NCBI RefSeq assembly: GCF_020131355.1
Contig: NZ_JAHLEL010000057.1
Location: forward strand, 109,065 to 173,064
Length of the DNA: 64,000 nucleotides
From: Pseudonocardia sp. ICBG1293
GTDB lineage: Bacteria > Actinomycetota > Actinomycetes > Mycobacteriales > Pseudonocardiaceae
Direction of reading: 5' to 3'
Shown here: in pieces, positions 44,185 through 53,888 of the stretch
Numbering within the stretch: the stretch's first letter is position 1
How the letters are laid out: each line of letters begins with the position of its first letter
Program-made: the position numbers and the translations under genes
Notes under the pieces: generated by a model
What the model was told of the DNA's origin: nothing
Seen by the model: the letters and a program-made list of their open reading frames with translations, nothing else
Databases searched by the model: none

Positions 44185-44643
44185 TCAGGTCCCGGTGGTG
44201 CGGGCCGTCCCGAGCTCGTCGGCGTCGGGCCCGGTGACGGCGGCCCGGTGCCCGTTGGTCCCGGCCGCACGCTCCTCCAGGGCGGTCAGCCGCTGCTCCA
44301 GGTCGTTCTCCCGCCGGGACAGCTCCGCGTCCCGGACGGCGATCTGCCGGGCCAGGTTCGTCAGGTGCTGGCTGATCTCCCGGTCCCGCAGGTAGGTGTT
44401 CAGCATGCCGAACACGAAGGCGACCACGAGCAGGTAGACCAGCAGGTCGGTGCCACGGCCGATCCCCACCGCCCGGGCCACGTAGGTCAGGTCGTCGGGG
44501 CGCAGGACCGCGTAGACGTTCAGCACGATGAACGCGCCGAAGGCGATCCGCTTGCTCGCCCGCACGCCGACGCTCTGGCCGCTGCGCACGAAGTAGACGA
44601 GCGCGCCGACCGCGGCGGCCAGGAGCAGGATCTGCAGGATCAC
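44185..44643 (-). CDS. DUF2304 membrane protein
   Basis: 152 residues, three helices (ILLLAAAVGALVYFV, IAFGAFIVLNVYAVL, LLVYLLVVAFVFGMLNTYL) followed by a long coiled coil (ISQHLTNLARQIAVRDAELSRRENDLEQRLTALEER in part). DUF2304 genes habitually follow GT2 polyprenyl-type transferases, as here. GTG at 44643 was chosen because AGGAGG stands eight bases before it; ATG at 44664 would give an ATGA overlap with the GT2 gene and is the main alternative. Probably a partner of that transferase. Confidence 0.8.
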   Translation of the reverse strand: MILQILLLAAAVGALVYFVRSGQSVGVRASKRIAFGAFIVLNVYAVLRPDDLTYVARAVGIGRGTDLLVYLLVVAFVFGMLNTYLRDREISQHLTNLARQIAVRDAELSRRENDLEQRLTALEERAAGTNGHRAAVTGPDADELGTARTTGT

Positions 44644-44660
44644 GGTGTTCGCCTCCTGGG

Positions 44661-45344
44661 TCATCGCTGCCGTACCGACAGGTCGAACAGGATGTTCACC
44701 CCGTTGAACAGCGACTGACCCTTGGATCGTGAGTACTCGGTGTAGCGGATCGTGACCGGGACCTCGCGGATCCGCCACGACGACCGGGCCAGCGACGCGA
44801 CGATCTCCGACGCGTGGGCCATCCCGTTCATGGTGATCCGCAGGTCCTGCGCGACCGCCCGGTTCATGGCCCGCAGCCCGTTGTGGGCGTCGGTCAGCTT
44901 GAGCTTGCGGCTGGCCGGGGACAGCGCCGCGACGGTGCGCAGCACCAGCCGCTTCAGCGGCGGGACCGGCTCGGTCGACTCCAGGAAACGCGACCCGAGG
45001 ACGACGTCGGCCTCGCCGCTGCGCAGGATCGCGGCCATCCGTGCGGCGTCGCCGACGTCGTGCTGGCCGTCGGCGTCGAAGGTGACGATCCGCTCCGCGC
45101 CCCGGAGCAGGGCGTAGTCGATCCCGGTCTGCAGCGACGCACCCTGCCCGAGGTTGATCGGGTGCCGCACCAGGTGCGCGTCGGTGCCGGCGATGCGTTC
45201 GGCGGAGGAGTCGCGGCTGCCGTCGTCGACGCACACGACGTTCGGGAAGATCGTGCGGATCTCCGCGACGACGTCGGCGATGACGGTGTCCTCGTTGTAC
45301 ACGGGGACCACCACCCAGGTGCCGGTGTCGGCGACCACGTCCAC
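44661..45344 (-). CDS. GT2-family glycosyltransferase
   Basis: 227 residues. The GT-A signature is clear: VVVPVYNEDTVI at the N-terminus, VCVDDGSRD, and the metal-binding FDADGQHD. No C-terminal membrane helices, so it depends on partners, likely the DUF2304 protein encoded next. Similar to dolichyl-phosphate-mannose-synthase-like enzymes that load sugars onto polyprenyl phosphate. GAGGGA lies upstream of both GTG 45344 and GTG 45338, either of which could start translation. Confidence 0.88.
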   Translation of the reverse strand: MDVVADTGTWVVVPVYNEDTVIADVVAEIRTIFPNVVCVDDGSRDSSAERIAGTDAHLVRHPINLGQGASLQTGIDYALLRGAERIVTFDADGQHDVGDAARMAAILRSGEADVVLGSRFLESTEPVPPLKRLVLRTVAALSPASRKLKLTDAHNGLRAMNRAVAQDLRITMNGMAHASEIVASLARSSWRIREVPVTIRYTEYSRSKGQSLFNGVNILFDLSVRQR

Positions 45345-45466
45345 TCCCTCGTCCCTGACCCGCGGCCGTCGACAGCCGCACCCCGGAGGCTATCGGTCCG
45401 CCGACCGGGGCCGTGCGACGGTGGGTCACGATCGGGTCGAAGGTGATGATCCGTACCGTTCGTCAC

Positions 45467-46468
45467 ATGGACCCGAGGACCCTGCTCGAGCTGATGCTGG
45501 CCGACCTGGACAGCGCGCCGGAGCTGTACCGGCCGACCGACTTCTGGCGGACCGGTCTGGAGAAGGTGGTCGCCGACCTGCGGGAACGCGGGTTCGCCGA
45601 GTTCCGCAGGCACCCCTCGGCCACCTACTTCTACGCCCCGCAGTACGCACCGGTGTCGCGTCCGGCGGCCGCCCTGTCGCGGGCCTTCGGCATGGCGGGC
45701 GGCCCCGGGACCCTGCTGCGCGAGCGGATCGACCAGGTGCCCGTCGCCCGGGCCCACCACGCGACGGTCGCCGCGCTCGAGCCGGCGGACCGGTCGCCGT
45801 CGCTCACCGGGTTCAGCGAGTCGACCGCGGGCGCCCCGGCCGAGCAGCTGGAGTTCGACGGCCGCCGGTTCAGCCGGTCGTCGCTGAACTACCTGCGCGG
45901 GCTGGTCATGCTCAAGCGCGCGGTGCCGGACCTCGACGTCTCGACCGTGCTGGAGATCGGCGGCGGGTTCGGCACGCTCGGGGAGATCCTGCTCGCGGGC
46001 AACCCCGGGCTCCGCTACATCGACGTCGACATCCCGCCGGTCGCCGCCGTCGCCACGCACTACCTGCGCGAGGCGCTCGGGCCGGAGAAGGTCCTGGACT
46101 ACGCCGCCACCCGCGAGCGCGAGAAGATCGTGATCGACGAGCTGGAGCAGCCGGCGACGGTGCTCTGCTCCTGGCAGCTGCCCCGGCTCACCGGGACCGT
46201 CGACCTGTTCGCCAACTTCATCTCCTTCCAGGAGATGGAGCCCGAGGTCGTGGCGAACTACGCGGGCCTGGTCACCGACCTGGGCGCCCGCTGGCTGCTG
46301 CTGCGCAACTCCCCGACCGGCAAGCCGAACGTGCGCGAGCCCATGCTGCGCCACCGCTACCTGGAGATGTTCGACCGCTACGAGCTCGTCGACTCCGACG
46401 CCGGGCTCTACGGCCAGGACTCCGAGGGCACGGTGTCCGAGGTGATGGTGCTCGCGCGGCGCTCGTAG
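45467..46468 (+). CDS. Putative sugar O-methyltransferase
   Basis: 333 residues. VLEIGGGFGTLGE is the SAM-binding motif I, followed by YIDVDIPPV (motif post-I acidic) and SFQEMEP further on. This matches the family of putative sugar O-methyltransferases found in glycan loci. TACCGT at 45454-45459, seven bases before the ATG, suggests a leaderless transcript. The pseudaminic-acid-synthase-like gene begins 10 bp after its stop, so they probably work on the same surface sugar. Confidence 0.8.
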   Translation: MDPRTLLELMLADLDSAPELYRPTDFWRTGLEKVVADLRERGFAEFRRHPSATYFYAPQYAPVSRPAAALSRAFGMAGGPGTLLRERIDQVPVARAHHATVAALEPADRSPSLTGFSESTAGAPAEQLEFDGRRFSRSSLNYLRGLVMLKRAVPDLDVSTVLEIGGGFGTLGEILLAGNPGLRYIDVDIPPVAAVATHYLREALGPEKVLDYAATREREKIVIDELEQPATVLCSWQLPRLTGTVDLFANFISFQEMEPEVVANYAGLVTDLGARWLLLRNSPTGKPNVREPMLRHRYLEMFDRYELVDSDAGLYGQDSEGTVSEVMVLARRS

Positions 46469-46478
46469 GGTGACGCGC

Positions 46479-47537
46479 ATGCGCACCCCGGACCCGATCG
46501 AGATCGGCGGCCACCGCGTGGGCCCCGGCGAGCGACCGTTCGTCATCGCCGAGGTCTCCGGCAACCACAACGGCTCGCTGGAGCGGGCGCTGGAGATCGT
46601 CGACGCGATCGCCGGGACCGGGGCGCAGGCGGTGAAGTTCCAGACCTACCGGGCCGACACGATCACCATCGACGCCGACGGCCCCGCCTTCCGGATCCGC
46701 GACGACCACGGGCTGTGGGGCGGGCGGAACCTCTACCAGCTCTACGAGCAGGCGCACACGCCGTGGGAGTGGCACGAGCCGCTGTTCGCCCGCGCCCGCG
46801 AGCACGGCCTCGTGCCGTTCTCCTCGCCGTTCGACCCCACCGCGATCGAGCTCCTGGAGTCCCTGGACGCGCCCGCCTACAAGGTGGCCTCGGCCGAGCT
46901 CGTCGACCTCCCGCTGATCCGGGCGATGGCCGCCACCGGCAAGCCGATGGTGATCTCCACCGGGATGGCGACGCTGGCCGAGATCGACGCCGCCGTCGCG
47001 GCAGCCCGCGAGGGCGGCGCCACGCAGATCGTGCTGCTGGCCTGCACGGCGTCGTACCCGGCGGACCCGGTCGACGCGAACCTGCAGACGATCCCGGCGC
47101 TGCGCGAGGCCTTCGGCGTGCCGATCGGGCTGTCCGACCACACCCCGGGCATCGGCGTCCCGGTCGCCGCGGTCGCGCTCGGCGCGGTCGCGATCGAGAA
47201 GCACGTGACACTGCAGCGCGCCGACGGCGGCGTCGACTCCGACTTCTCGCTCGAACCGGCCGAGCTGGCGTCGCTGGTCACCGAGACCGACGTCGCCCGG
47301 CGGGCGATGGGCCCGGCCCGGTTCGGCCCGCGCGAGTCCGAGCGCGACACCCTCGCGCTGCGCCGGTCGTTGTGGGTGGTCGCCGACGTCGCCGCCGGTG
47401 ACGAGGTCACCGCGGACACCGTGCGGTCGATCCGGCCGGCCGGTGGCCTGCACACCGACACGATCGGCACCGTGCTCGGCCGGACCTTCACCCGCGACGT
47501 GGCCCGCGGCACCCCGCTGACCTGGGACCTGATCTGA
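46479..47537 (+). CDS. pseI: Pseudaminic/sialic acid synthase (NeuB/PseI family)
   Basis: Condenses phosphoenolpyruvate with a six-carbon amino sugar to make a nine-carbon nonulosonic acid. 352 residues: the NeuB TIM barrel (VIAEVSGNHNGSLERAL, AVKFQTYRADTIT, PYKVAS-like AYKVASAELVDLP, GLSDHTPG, EKHVTL) plus a C-terminal SAF/antifreeze-like domain (LRRSLWVVADVAAGDEVT). The TITID and WGG-N-LYQLY segments favour pseudaminic over sialic acid synthase. No CMP-sugar synthetase or N-acetyltransferase is nearby. TAGGGT seven bases upstream suggests a leaderless start. Confidence 0.85.
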   Translation: MRTPDPIEIGGHRVGPGERPFVIAEVSGNHNGSLERALEIVDAIAGTGAQAVKFQTYRADTITIDADGPAFRIRDDHGLWGGRNLYQLYEQAHTPWEWHEPLFARAREHGLVPFSSPFDPTAIELLESLDAPAYKVASAELVDLPLIRAMAATGKPMVISTGMATLAEIDAAVAAAREGGATQIVLLACTASYPADPVDANLQTIPALREAFGVPIGLSDHTPGIGVPVAAVALGAVAIEKHVTLQRADGGVDSDFSLEPAELASLVTETDVARRAMGPARFGPRESERDTLALRRSLWVVADVAAGDEVTADTVRSIRPAGGLHTDTIGTVLGRTFTRDVARGTPLTWDLI

Positions 47538-47546
47538 GCGACCCGC

Positions 47547-48671
<1,125 letters not shown>

Positions 48672-48834
48672 GAGGCACTCCAGAGGGGTGAGCCGTCCAG
48701 GCACGTCGGCGGGTCCGGGCGGAGGCGTAGAATCGTTCTGGTCAAAGATACAGATGGAGCCGCGCACTGCAACAGTGACCATCCCCTTTTCGTCCGGGCG
48801 GGTACGCTGGCGCTCCGACCGGGGAGGTGACGTC

Positions 48835-49275
48835 GTGCTGGACATCCGGTTCTCCCGTGCCCTGCAGGCGATGCTCTACCTGGCCGCGGCCGCGGAGGGC
48901 GACGGGGCGACCGTCAGCTCGGGGCGGCTCGCCGAGACCCTCGGGACGAACCCGAGCCTGGTGCGCAAGCTGCTCGTGCCGCTCGGGGCGGGGGGCCTGG
49001 TCGAGTCGACGAGGGGGCGCAGCGGTGGTGCCCGGCTGGCCCGTCCGGCCGGGGAGATCACCCTGGCGGAGATCCACCGCTGTGCGGTCGGGGAGAAGCC
49101 GCTCTGGGCGTGCAGCCCGGAGACCGAGCACGTCTGCCCGGTCACCCCGCACGCCGCGGCGTACTTCGCCGTGCTGACCGCGGACGTGGAGCGGGCGGTG
49201 CAGGCGTCGCTGGAGGGGCGGACGCTGGCCGACGCGCTGCGCGAGATGCGCGGCCTGGAGCGCGCGGCGCGCTAG
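48835..49275 (+). CDS. Rrf2-family regulator
   Basis: 146 residues. The winged helix shows DIRFSRALQAMLYLAAA, then SGRLAETLGTNPSLVRKLL as recognition helix and TRGRSGGARLARP as wing. Two of the usual three Fe-S cysteines are visible (C in HRCAVG, and ACSPETEHVCPV), spaced differently from NsrR/IscR, so cofactor binding is uncertain. GGGGAGG lies about eight bases before the GTG. It faces the old yellow enzyme gene across 163 bp, its most likely target. Confidence 0.88.
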   Translation: MLDIRFSRALQAMLYLAAAAEGDGATVSSGRLAETLGTNPSLVRKLLVPLGAGGLVESTRGRSGGARLARPAGEITLAEIHRCAVGEKPLWACSPETEHVCPVTPHAAAYFAVLTADVERAVQASLEGRTLADALREMRGLERAAR

Positions 49276-50126
49276 CCGTCCAGGAAGTCCCGGACCAGCG
49301 TGTTCACCTCGTCCGGCGACTCGCGGGCGGACCAGCGGCCGCGTCCGGGCAGCAGTACGAAGCGGGCGCCGGGCACGGCCGCGGCGGCCGCGCGGGTGGT
49401 CGCGACGGGCACGCCGGCGTCCCGGTCGCCCTGCAGGAACAGCGTGGGGCACCGGATGTCGGGCAGGCGCGGCCGCAGGTCGACCCGCATCCGGCGGAAC
49501 CCGATCGAGTCGTTCTGCCAGTCCGAGCTGCCCGCGTTCCCCGACCGGGCCTCGGCGAGGACGGCGTCGACGACGTCGTCCAGGTCGGGGACCCGGTCGG
49601 CGTCGCCGAACAGGGCCCGGCGGGTGAACGCGGTGACCACGGACCGGCTGCGGAAGGCCAGGTTCGGCAGGGTCCGCGACAGCAGCGGCACCCGCGCGGT
49701 CAGCCACAGCAGCTGGTGCAGCCCGGGCGGGAAGTCGAGCGTCCCGGCCGGGGCGAGCGCCACGACGCGGTCCACCCGGTCGGGGTGCTCGATCGCGGTG
49801 GCCAGCGCGAGCGCGCCGCCCTGGGAGAGCCCGACGACGGCGGCCCGCTCGATGCCGAGGTCGTCCAGCACGTCGACGACCGTGCGCAGCAGCACGTCGT
49901 GGGTCGCCCGGCCGTGCCACGGGCGGCTGCGGCCCTGCTTCGGCCAGTCCGGGGCGACGACGCGGTGGTCGCGCGCGAGGTCGGGGATCAGGTGACGCCA
50001 GCTGAGCAGCGCGTTGTCCAGGCCGGCGCCGGACAGCAGCAGCACCGGGGGGCCGGCGTCGCCCGCGAGGTGGACGTGCAGGTCGCCCTCCGGGCGGGGG
50101 ATCACGTGGTCGCGCAGGGCGGTCAT
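49272..50126 (-). CDS. Alpha/beta-hydrolase-fold protein, catalytic His missing
   Basis: 284 residues with the nucleophile elbow GLSQGG, an acid position in LQGDRDAGVP and normal length. At the place where the family has the catalytic His (typically G-x-G-H-W), this protein reads GRGRWSARESP, so His is replaced by Arg. Ordinary ester hydrolysis is therefore doubtful; a non-hydrolytic role or loss of function is possible. GGAGGA precedes the ATG. Its stop overlaps the Rrf2 stop region (49272-49275) on the other strand. It follows the toxin gene by 13 bp. Confidence 0.82.
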   Translation of the reverse strand: MTALRDHVIPRPEGDLHVHLAGDAGPPVLLLSGAGLDNALLSWRHLIPDLARDHRVVAPDWPKQGRSRPWHGRATHDVLLRTVVDVLDDLGIERAAVVGLSQGGALALATAIEHPDRVDRVVALAPAGTLDFPPGLHQLLWLTARVPLLSRTLPNLAFRSRSVVTAFTRRALFGDADRVPDLDDVVDAVLAEARSGNAGSSDWQNDSIGFRRMRVDLRPRLPDIRCPTLFLQGDRDAGVPVATTRAAAAAVPGARFVLLPGRGRWSARESPDEVNTLVRDFLDG

Positions 50127-50139
50127 CGGGTCCTCCCGG

Positions 50140-50523
50140 TCAGCGGGTCGCGTCGACGACGAAGCTCCGTCCGAGCCCGAGCAGTACCCGGTCCGCGGTG
50201 AGCAGCTGCATGCCGTCCTGGTCCGCCTGGGCGATGATGAGCCGGTCGAACGGGTCGTGGCGGACGAGCTCGGGGAAGGCACGCAGGCCCTCGGCGTGGG
50301 TGGCCGTCACGTCCAGGACGACCAGCCCCTGCTCCTCCAGCAGCTCCGGGAGCCCGGCCGGGACGTCGAGCTTTCCCAGCATGGCCTTGACGGTGAGTTC
50401 CCAGACCGATGCCGCCGAGACGTGGACCGCGGTCGCGGTCCCGACGATCTCGCGGGCCTTCGGGCCGAGCCGTTCGCTGTCGGTGAGGACCCACAGCAGG
50501 GCCTGGCTATCGAGGAGCAGCAT
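50140..50523 (-). CDS. vapC: VapC-type PIN-domain toxin
   Basis: 127 residues. Acidic residues of the PIN RNase site are in place: Asp in LLLDSQALLW, Glu in VWELTVKAMLGKL and Asp in RHDPFDRLIIAQA. It should cut RNA when free of antitoxin. It overlaps the antitoxin gene upstream by 17 bp, giving tight coupling. Targets are unknown. Confidence 0.9.
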   Translation of the reverse strand: MLLLDSQALLWVLTDSERLGPKAREIVGTATAVHVSAASVWELTVKAMLGKLDVPAGLPELLEEQGLVVLDVTATHAEGLRAFPELVRHDPFDRLIIAQADQDGMQLLTADRVLLGLGRSFVVDATR

Positions 50524-50755
50524 CGTCGCCGTAGAACATGGCCTGGATGTCCTGGTCGACGCCCTCGAAGTCGGCGTCGTCGTAGCGGACGCCGTCGCGG
50601 AGCCCGCCCAGGCGCACGGTCCGGCGCTGGTGCGGCACCAGGTCCGCCACGGGCGTGCCGGCGCGGGAGATGACGATGTGTTCGCCCGCGGCGACGCGCT
50701 CCAGCAGTCGGGACAGGTGGGTCTTGGCCTCGTGGATGTTGAACTCGGCGGTCAC
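50507..50755 (-). CDS. Phd/YefM-family antitoxin
   Basis: 82 residues. FNIHEAKTHLSRLLERVAAGEHIVISRAGTPVADL is the Phd/YefM DNA-binding and dimerisation fold; the acidic C-terminal part would neutralise VapC. Usually it represses its own promoter, but an insertion sequence begins only 31-34 bp before the GTG start at 50755, so the native control region has probably been displaced. Confidence 0.9.
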   Translation of the reverse strand: MTAEFNIHEAKTHLSRLLERVAAGEHIVISRAGTPVADLVPHQRRTVRLGGLRDGVRYDDADFEGVDQDIQAMFYGDDAAPR

Positions 50756-50788
50756 GGTGTCTCCGTCCGTCGGACCTGGTCCAGCTTA

Positions 50789-51768
50789 GAGGTCGCGCGG
50801 ATTGGTTGGTGATCATGGACGTCGTGCAGGTCGGGCGTTCCAGCGGTGTGTGGTCCAGGCCTGCCGAATCAAGCTACGGAGTGTGACGATCGTGTCGGCG
50901 AGGTCGAAGAACGCGTCGACGACGATTTCTCGTCGTTCGTAGCAGCGCTGCAGCCGGTTGAAGCTGTTGTGCCAAGCGTTGGTCCGCTCGACGTGCCAGC
51001 GGCGGGTGGCCTGGATCGGCGCTTTCTCACCCTTGTGCGCGATCTCGCCGTGCAGGCCTCGTTCGGCCAGCGTGTCGCGGGTCTTGCCGGAGTCATAGCC
51101 GGCGTCGAGGTGCACGGTGATGTCGTCGGGCAGCGGGCCGAGAGCATCGAGGCGGTCGAGGGTGGGGCCCAGTAGCGGGGAGTCGTGCCGGTTGGCTCCG
51201 GCCAGGACTCGGCCCAGCGGGATGCCGTATCCCTCGACGAGCACCGAACGTTTCATACCCTGTTTGCGCCGGTCCACCGGCGACGGACCGGCGACCTCGC
51301 CGCCGCCGGGGGCCTTGGTGATGGCGCCATCGACGGCGATGTCGTGCAGCAGCAGACCGACGATGCGGTCGTAGGCGTCCAGGACGATCCGACGCAGCTG
51401 GGCGAAGACCCCGAGCCTGATCCACTCGTCACGACGATCGCGGATGGTGGTCGCCGAGCAGGTGCTGTCAGCGATGCCCTCATACGAGCAGCCGAACCGC
51501 AGTACCTGCAGGAGCTTGTCGAACACGATCCGATCCGCGATCCGGCGGCGATGGCAGCCCAGCGGATGGGTGGGATCGAACTCGTCTCGATGAGGCAGCA
51601 GCGCGGTGAACTGGTCCCACAACGGCTCGGTCAGCCATGATGGCAGGGTGGGCACGCGGCCTCCAGACGATCACGAAGCGTAGATAACTTCATGATCGGC
51701 AGGCCCGTACCCGCCCTCGCCCCCAGACACTCGACCGCGGCCAAGCTGTGACCAATCCGCGCGACCTC
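50789..51768 (-). mobile_element. IS5-family insertion sequence, intact (IS-A)
   Basis: 980 bp bounded by perfect 18-bp inverted repeats beginning GAGGTCGCGCGGATTGGT (50789-50806 and 51751-51768). It is flanked by a TTA duplication (50786-50788 and 51769-51771), the 3-bp TNA target typical of the IS427-like branch of IS5. It carries one full transposase gene. Confidence 0.85.
50813..51655 (-). CDS. IS5-family transposase of IS-A
   Basis: 280 residues. DDE elements are visible: Asp in IAVDGAITKAPGGGE, Asp in VHLDAGYDSGKT and Glu in HVERTNAWHNSF. The N-terminal LGCHRRRIADRIVFDKLL is the family's usual DNA-binding start. The frame is complete, and the element has intact ends, so it may be active. 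It is a relative of the broken copy at 51999-52583 (about half the residues appear shared). Confidence 0.92.
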   Translation of the reverse strand: MPTLPSWLTEPLWDQFTALLPHRDEFDPTHPLGCHRRRIADRIVFDKLLQVLRFGCSYEGIADSTCSATTIRDRRDEWIRLGVFAQLRRIVLDAYDRIVGLLLHDIAVDGAITKAPGGGEVAGPSPVDRRKQGMKRSVLVEGYGIPLGRVLAGANRHDSPLLGPTLDRLDALGPLPDDITVHLDAGYDSGKTRDTLAERGLHGEIAHKGEKAPIQATRRWHVERTNAWHNSFNRLQRCYERREIVVDAFFDLADTIVTLRSLIRQAWTTHRWNARPARRP

Positions 51769-51771
51769 TTA

Positions 51772-51892
51772 GAGGTCATTTCAGAACGAGGTCGACGTGT
51801 CTGTTGTAGACGACAAGCGGCTATCTGACCTGCCGTTTGATCTGTCGTCGAGGGGTCAATGGAAACTCGACAAGTCGTTCTGAAACGACCTC
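51772..51892. mobile_element. 121-bp MITE, copy 1
   Basis: Ends GAGGTCATTTCAGAACGA and, inverted, GAGGTCGTTTCAGAACGA (one mismatch), flanked by TTA on both sides. No coding potential. The left TTA is shared with IS-A, so the two inserted end to end. Identical over all 121 bp to copy 2 at 56076-56196. Confidence 0.85.
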
Positions 51893-51998
51893 TTAGAGCG
51901 TCCGGCAGTAGAGGTGGCCGTGTGTCGGTGTTGGTAGAGACACGGACCTGCAAGTGATCATGGGATTGCTGATGTCCTGATGGTCGCCTGGAGGGTCC

Positions 51999-52583
51999 GT
52001 GCCTCTATTGCCAGAATCGCTGATCGACCCCCTCTGGGTCGAGTTCGCTGCCCTGATCGAGGCAGAGCGGCGCCCGGAGTTCGACCCGGCCCATCCGTGG
52101 GGATGTCACCGCCGCCGTATCCCCGACCGCCTGGTGTTCGAGCACGTGCTCGCGGCGTTGGTGCACGGCAGCGGCTACGAACGCATTGCCACCCCCGGCT
52201 GCTCGGACCGCACGATCCGCCGCCGTCTCGCCCAGTGGGCCGCCGCCGGCGTCGGGGAGCAGGTCCTTCGGGCCGCGCTGGCCGGCTATGACTAGATGAT
52301 CGGTCTCGACCTCGACGATCTGTCTGCCGACGGAGCGATCACCAAGGCTCCCTGCGGTGGCGAGGTCGCCGGCTGTAACCCGGTCGACCGGGGCAAACAG
52401 GGCACCAAACGCTCCGTGGTCTGCGACGGTGCGGGGATCCCGCTGCACCTGATCAGCGCCCGCGCCAATGACCACGACTCGCCGTTGCTGAAACCGACCC
52501 TGATCGGGATCTACGACATGATCGGGCCGCTGCCCGAGCGACCGTGCCTGCACCTGGACCGGGGCTATGACTCAGGCAAGACC
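51999..52583 (+). pseudogene. IS5-family transposase remnant
   Basis: Begins MPLLPESLIDPLWVEFAALIE from a GTG and aligns along its length with the IS-A transposase, including GCHRRRIPDRLVFEHVL and SADGAITKAPCGGE. It is broken by an in-frame TAG at 52293-52295 (GYD-stop-MIGLDLDD, where the intact relative has AYDRIVGLLLHD). It is cut off after RGYDSGKT by the left end of the IS3 element at 52584. The ~100 bp before it (51896-51998) probably hold its left end. Confidence 0.85.
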
Positions 52584-52613
52584 TGAGCTTCCCCCGGTTT
52601 GCCGGAGTGCGGG

Positions 52614-53510
52614 TTACCTGTCGGCGTCGCGCTGGGCGCGACGATAGTCGTCTTCGTACTCGTCGGGTGAGAGCCCTCCGAGGCGGGCCTGGATCCGGCG
52701 CGGGTTGTACCAGCCGTCGAGGTAGCGGATCAGCGCATGCTCGGCCTCGCAGCGGGTCGCGAAGCCCGTCCCGGGCCAGTAGAGCAGCTCGATCTTGAGC
52801 GTGGACCACAGGTTCTCGGCGAGGGCGTTGTCATAGCTGTCCCCTGTGGACCCTGTCGACGGGGCGACACCCGCGTCGACCAGGCGCTGAGTGAATCGCA
52901 GTGCCGTGTATTGGGCCCCCTTGTCGCTGTGAAAGATCAACTGACCGGGACGCAGGCTCCGGGAGCGCAGCGCGTGGTTGAGCGCGGTCAGCACCAGCAC
53001 CGTCGTGGCTCGCGGGTCGGTGGCCCAGCCGACGACCCGGTTGGAGAACGCGTCCCGCACCGAGGCCAGCCACAACACGCCCTCACCGGTGACGATGCGA
53101 GTCAGGTCCGCCACCCACACCCGGTTGGGCGCGGTCGCGGTGAAGTCGCGTTCGAGCAGGTCCGGCGCCGGGCGGTGGGCCGGATTCTGCCGGGTCGAGC
53201 CGCCCTTCCAGCCGCGACGCAGGTGCGCGCCCTGAAGGCCGTGCTCGCGCATGATCCGAGCGACGCGCTTGCGCCCGACGTGCACGCCCTGGCGGCGCAG
53301 CTCCAGCCACACCCGCGGGGATCCGTAGGTGGTGGCGAACTCGCTCACCGAGCGGATCTTCACGATCTGCTCAAGCAGGACGGCGTCGTCGAGCTGCCGC
53401 TGAGAGGGGTTCGCGCGGCGGGCGCGCCAGTCGTAGTAGGTCGAGGCCGCGATGTTCAGGACCCGTAGTACGAGACCGGCGGGGAAATCATGGGCATCGA
53501 CGAAGCTCAT
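52614..53510 (-). CDS. IS3 transposase OrfB (integrase core)
   Basis: 298 residues. An HTH_21-type leader (ASTYYDWRARRANPSQRQLDD) is followed by the rve integrase core with Asp in VWVADLTRI, Asp in IFHSDKGAQYTA and Glu in AENLWSTLKIELL, the full DDE triad. Its ATG overlaps the OrfA TGA as ATGA. IS3 elements often fuse the two by -1 frameshifting; here translational coupling is equally possible. Confidence 0.92.
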   Translation of the reverse strand: MSFVDAHDFPAGLVLRVLNIAASTYYDWRARRANPSQRQLDDAVLLEQIVKIRSVSEFATTYGSPRVWLELRRQGVHVGRKRVARIMREHGLQGAHLRRGWKGGSTRQNPAHRPAPDLLERDFTATAPNRVWVADLTRIVTGEGVLWLASVRDAFSNRVVGWATDPRATTVLVLTALNHALRSRSLRPGQLIFHSDKGAQYTALRFTQRLVDAGVAPSTGSTGDSYDNALAENLWSTLKIELLYWPGTGFATRCEAEHALIRYLDGWYNPRRIQARLGGLSPDEYEDDYRRAQRDADR

Positions 53511-53818
53511 GATTTCCTCCGGGTCGGGCCGATCTCGCTGGCGAAATAGGCGCTCGCCGCGCGCAGGACCTCGTTGACCCGCCGCAGCTCAGCGTTCTCC
53601 CGCGCGAGCCGGCGGTTCTCGGCGAGCATGTCGGTCGACGGCCGATCATGGCGCTCGCCGGTGTCTGCCTCGGCCTGACGGACCCAGTTGCGCAGGGCCT
53701 CGTGATGCACCCCGAGCTGCTCGGCGAGCCCCCGGAACGTCGGGCGAGGGTCGGACTCCCGATACAGCCGAACCGCTCGTTCGCGCAGCTCATCGGGGTA
53801 CTTTTTCGGTGCGGGCAC
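53507..53818 (-). CDS. IS3 transposase OrfA (helix-turn-helix)
   Basis: 103 residues: the IS3 HTH (MPAPKKYPDELRERAVRLYR, then FRGLAEQLGVHHEALRNWVR) followed by a leucine-zipper-like stretch (LAENRRLARENAELRRVNEVL) for multimerisation. It binds the element's ends together with OrfB. Confidence 0.92.
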   Translation of the reverse strand: MPAPKKYPDELRERAVRLYRESDPRPTFRGLAEQLGVHHEALRNWVRQAEADTGERHDRPSTDMLAENRRLARENAELRRVNEVLRAASAYFASEIGPTRRKS

Positions 53819-53888
53819 CAGTGCCTTCCTTCCTGGCCCTCAAGATCGAACCAGTGTTCAGACACTCCGGCAAAGCGGGGGAACCTCA

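Larger units (their letters stand above)
52584..53888 (-). mobile_element. IS3-family insertion sequence
   Basis: 1,305 bp with imperfect inverted repeats: TGAGCTTCCCCCGGTTTGCC at 52584 and, read from the other end at 53888, TGAGGTTCCCCCGCTTTGCC, both continuing GGAGTG. The flanking sequences differ (ACC on the left, AGC on the right), and lie in two unrelated broken transposases, so the element no longer has a simple target duplication. Confidence 0.85.

Noticed and set aside
48720..48760. Strong Rrf2 operator dyad between the OYE and Rrf2 genes
   Set aside because: GTAGAATC and GATAC are only weakly symmetric; not enough to call a site.
52293..52586. Independent small transposase gene after the TAG
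   Set aside because: It is the second half of the same broken IS5 transposase, starting at a chance ATG.
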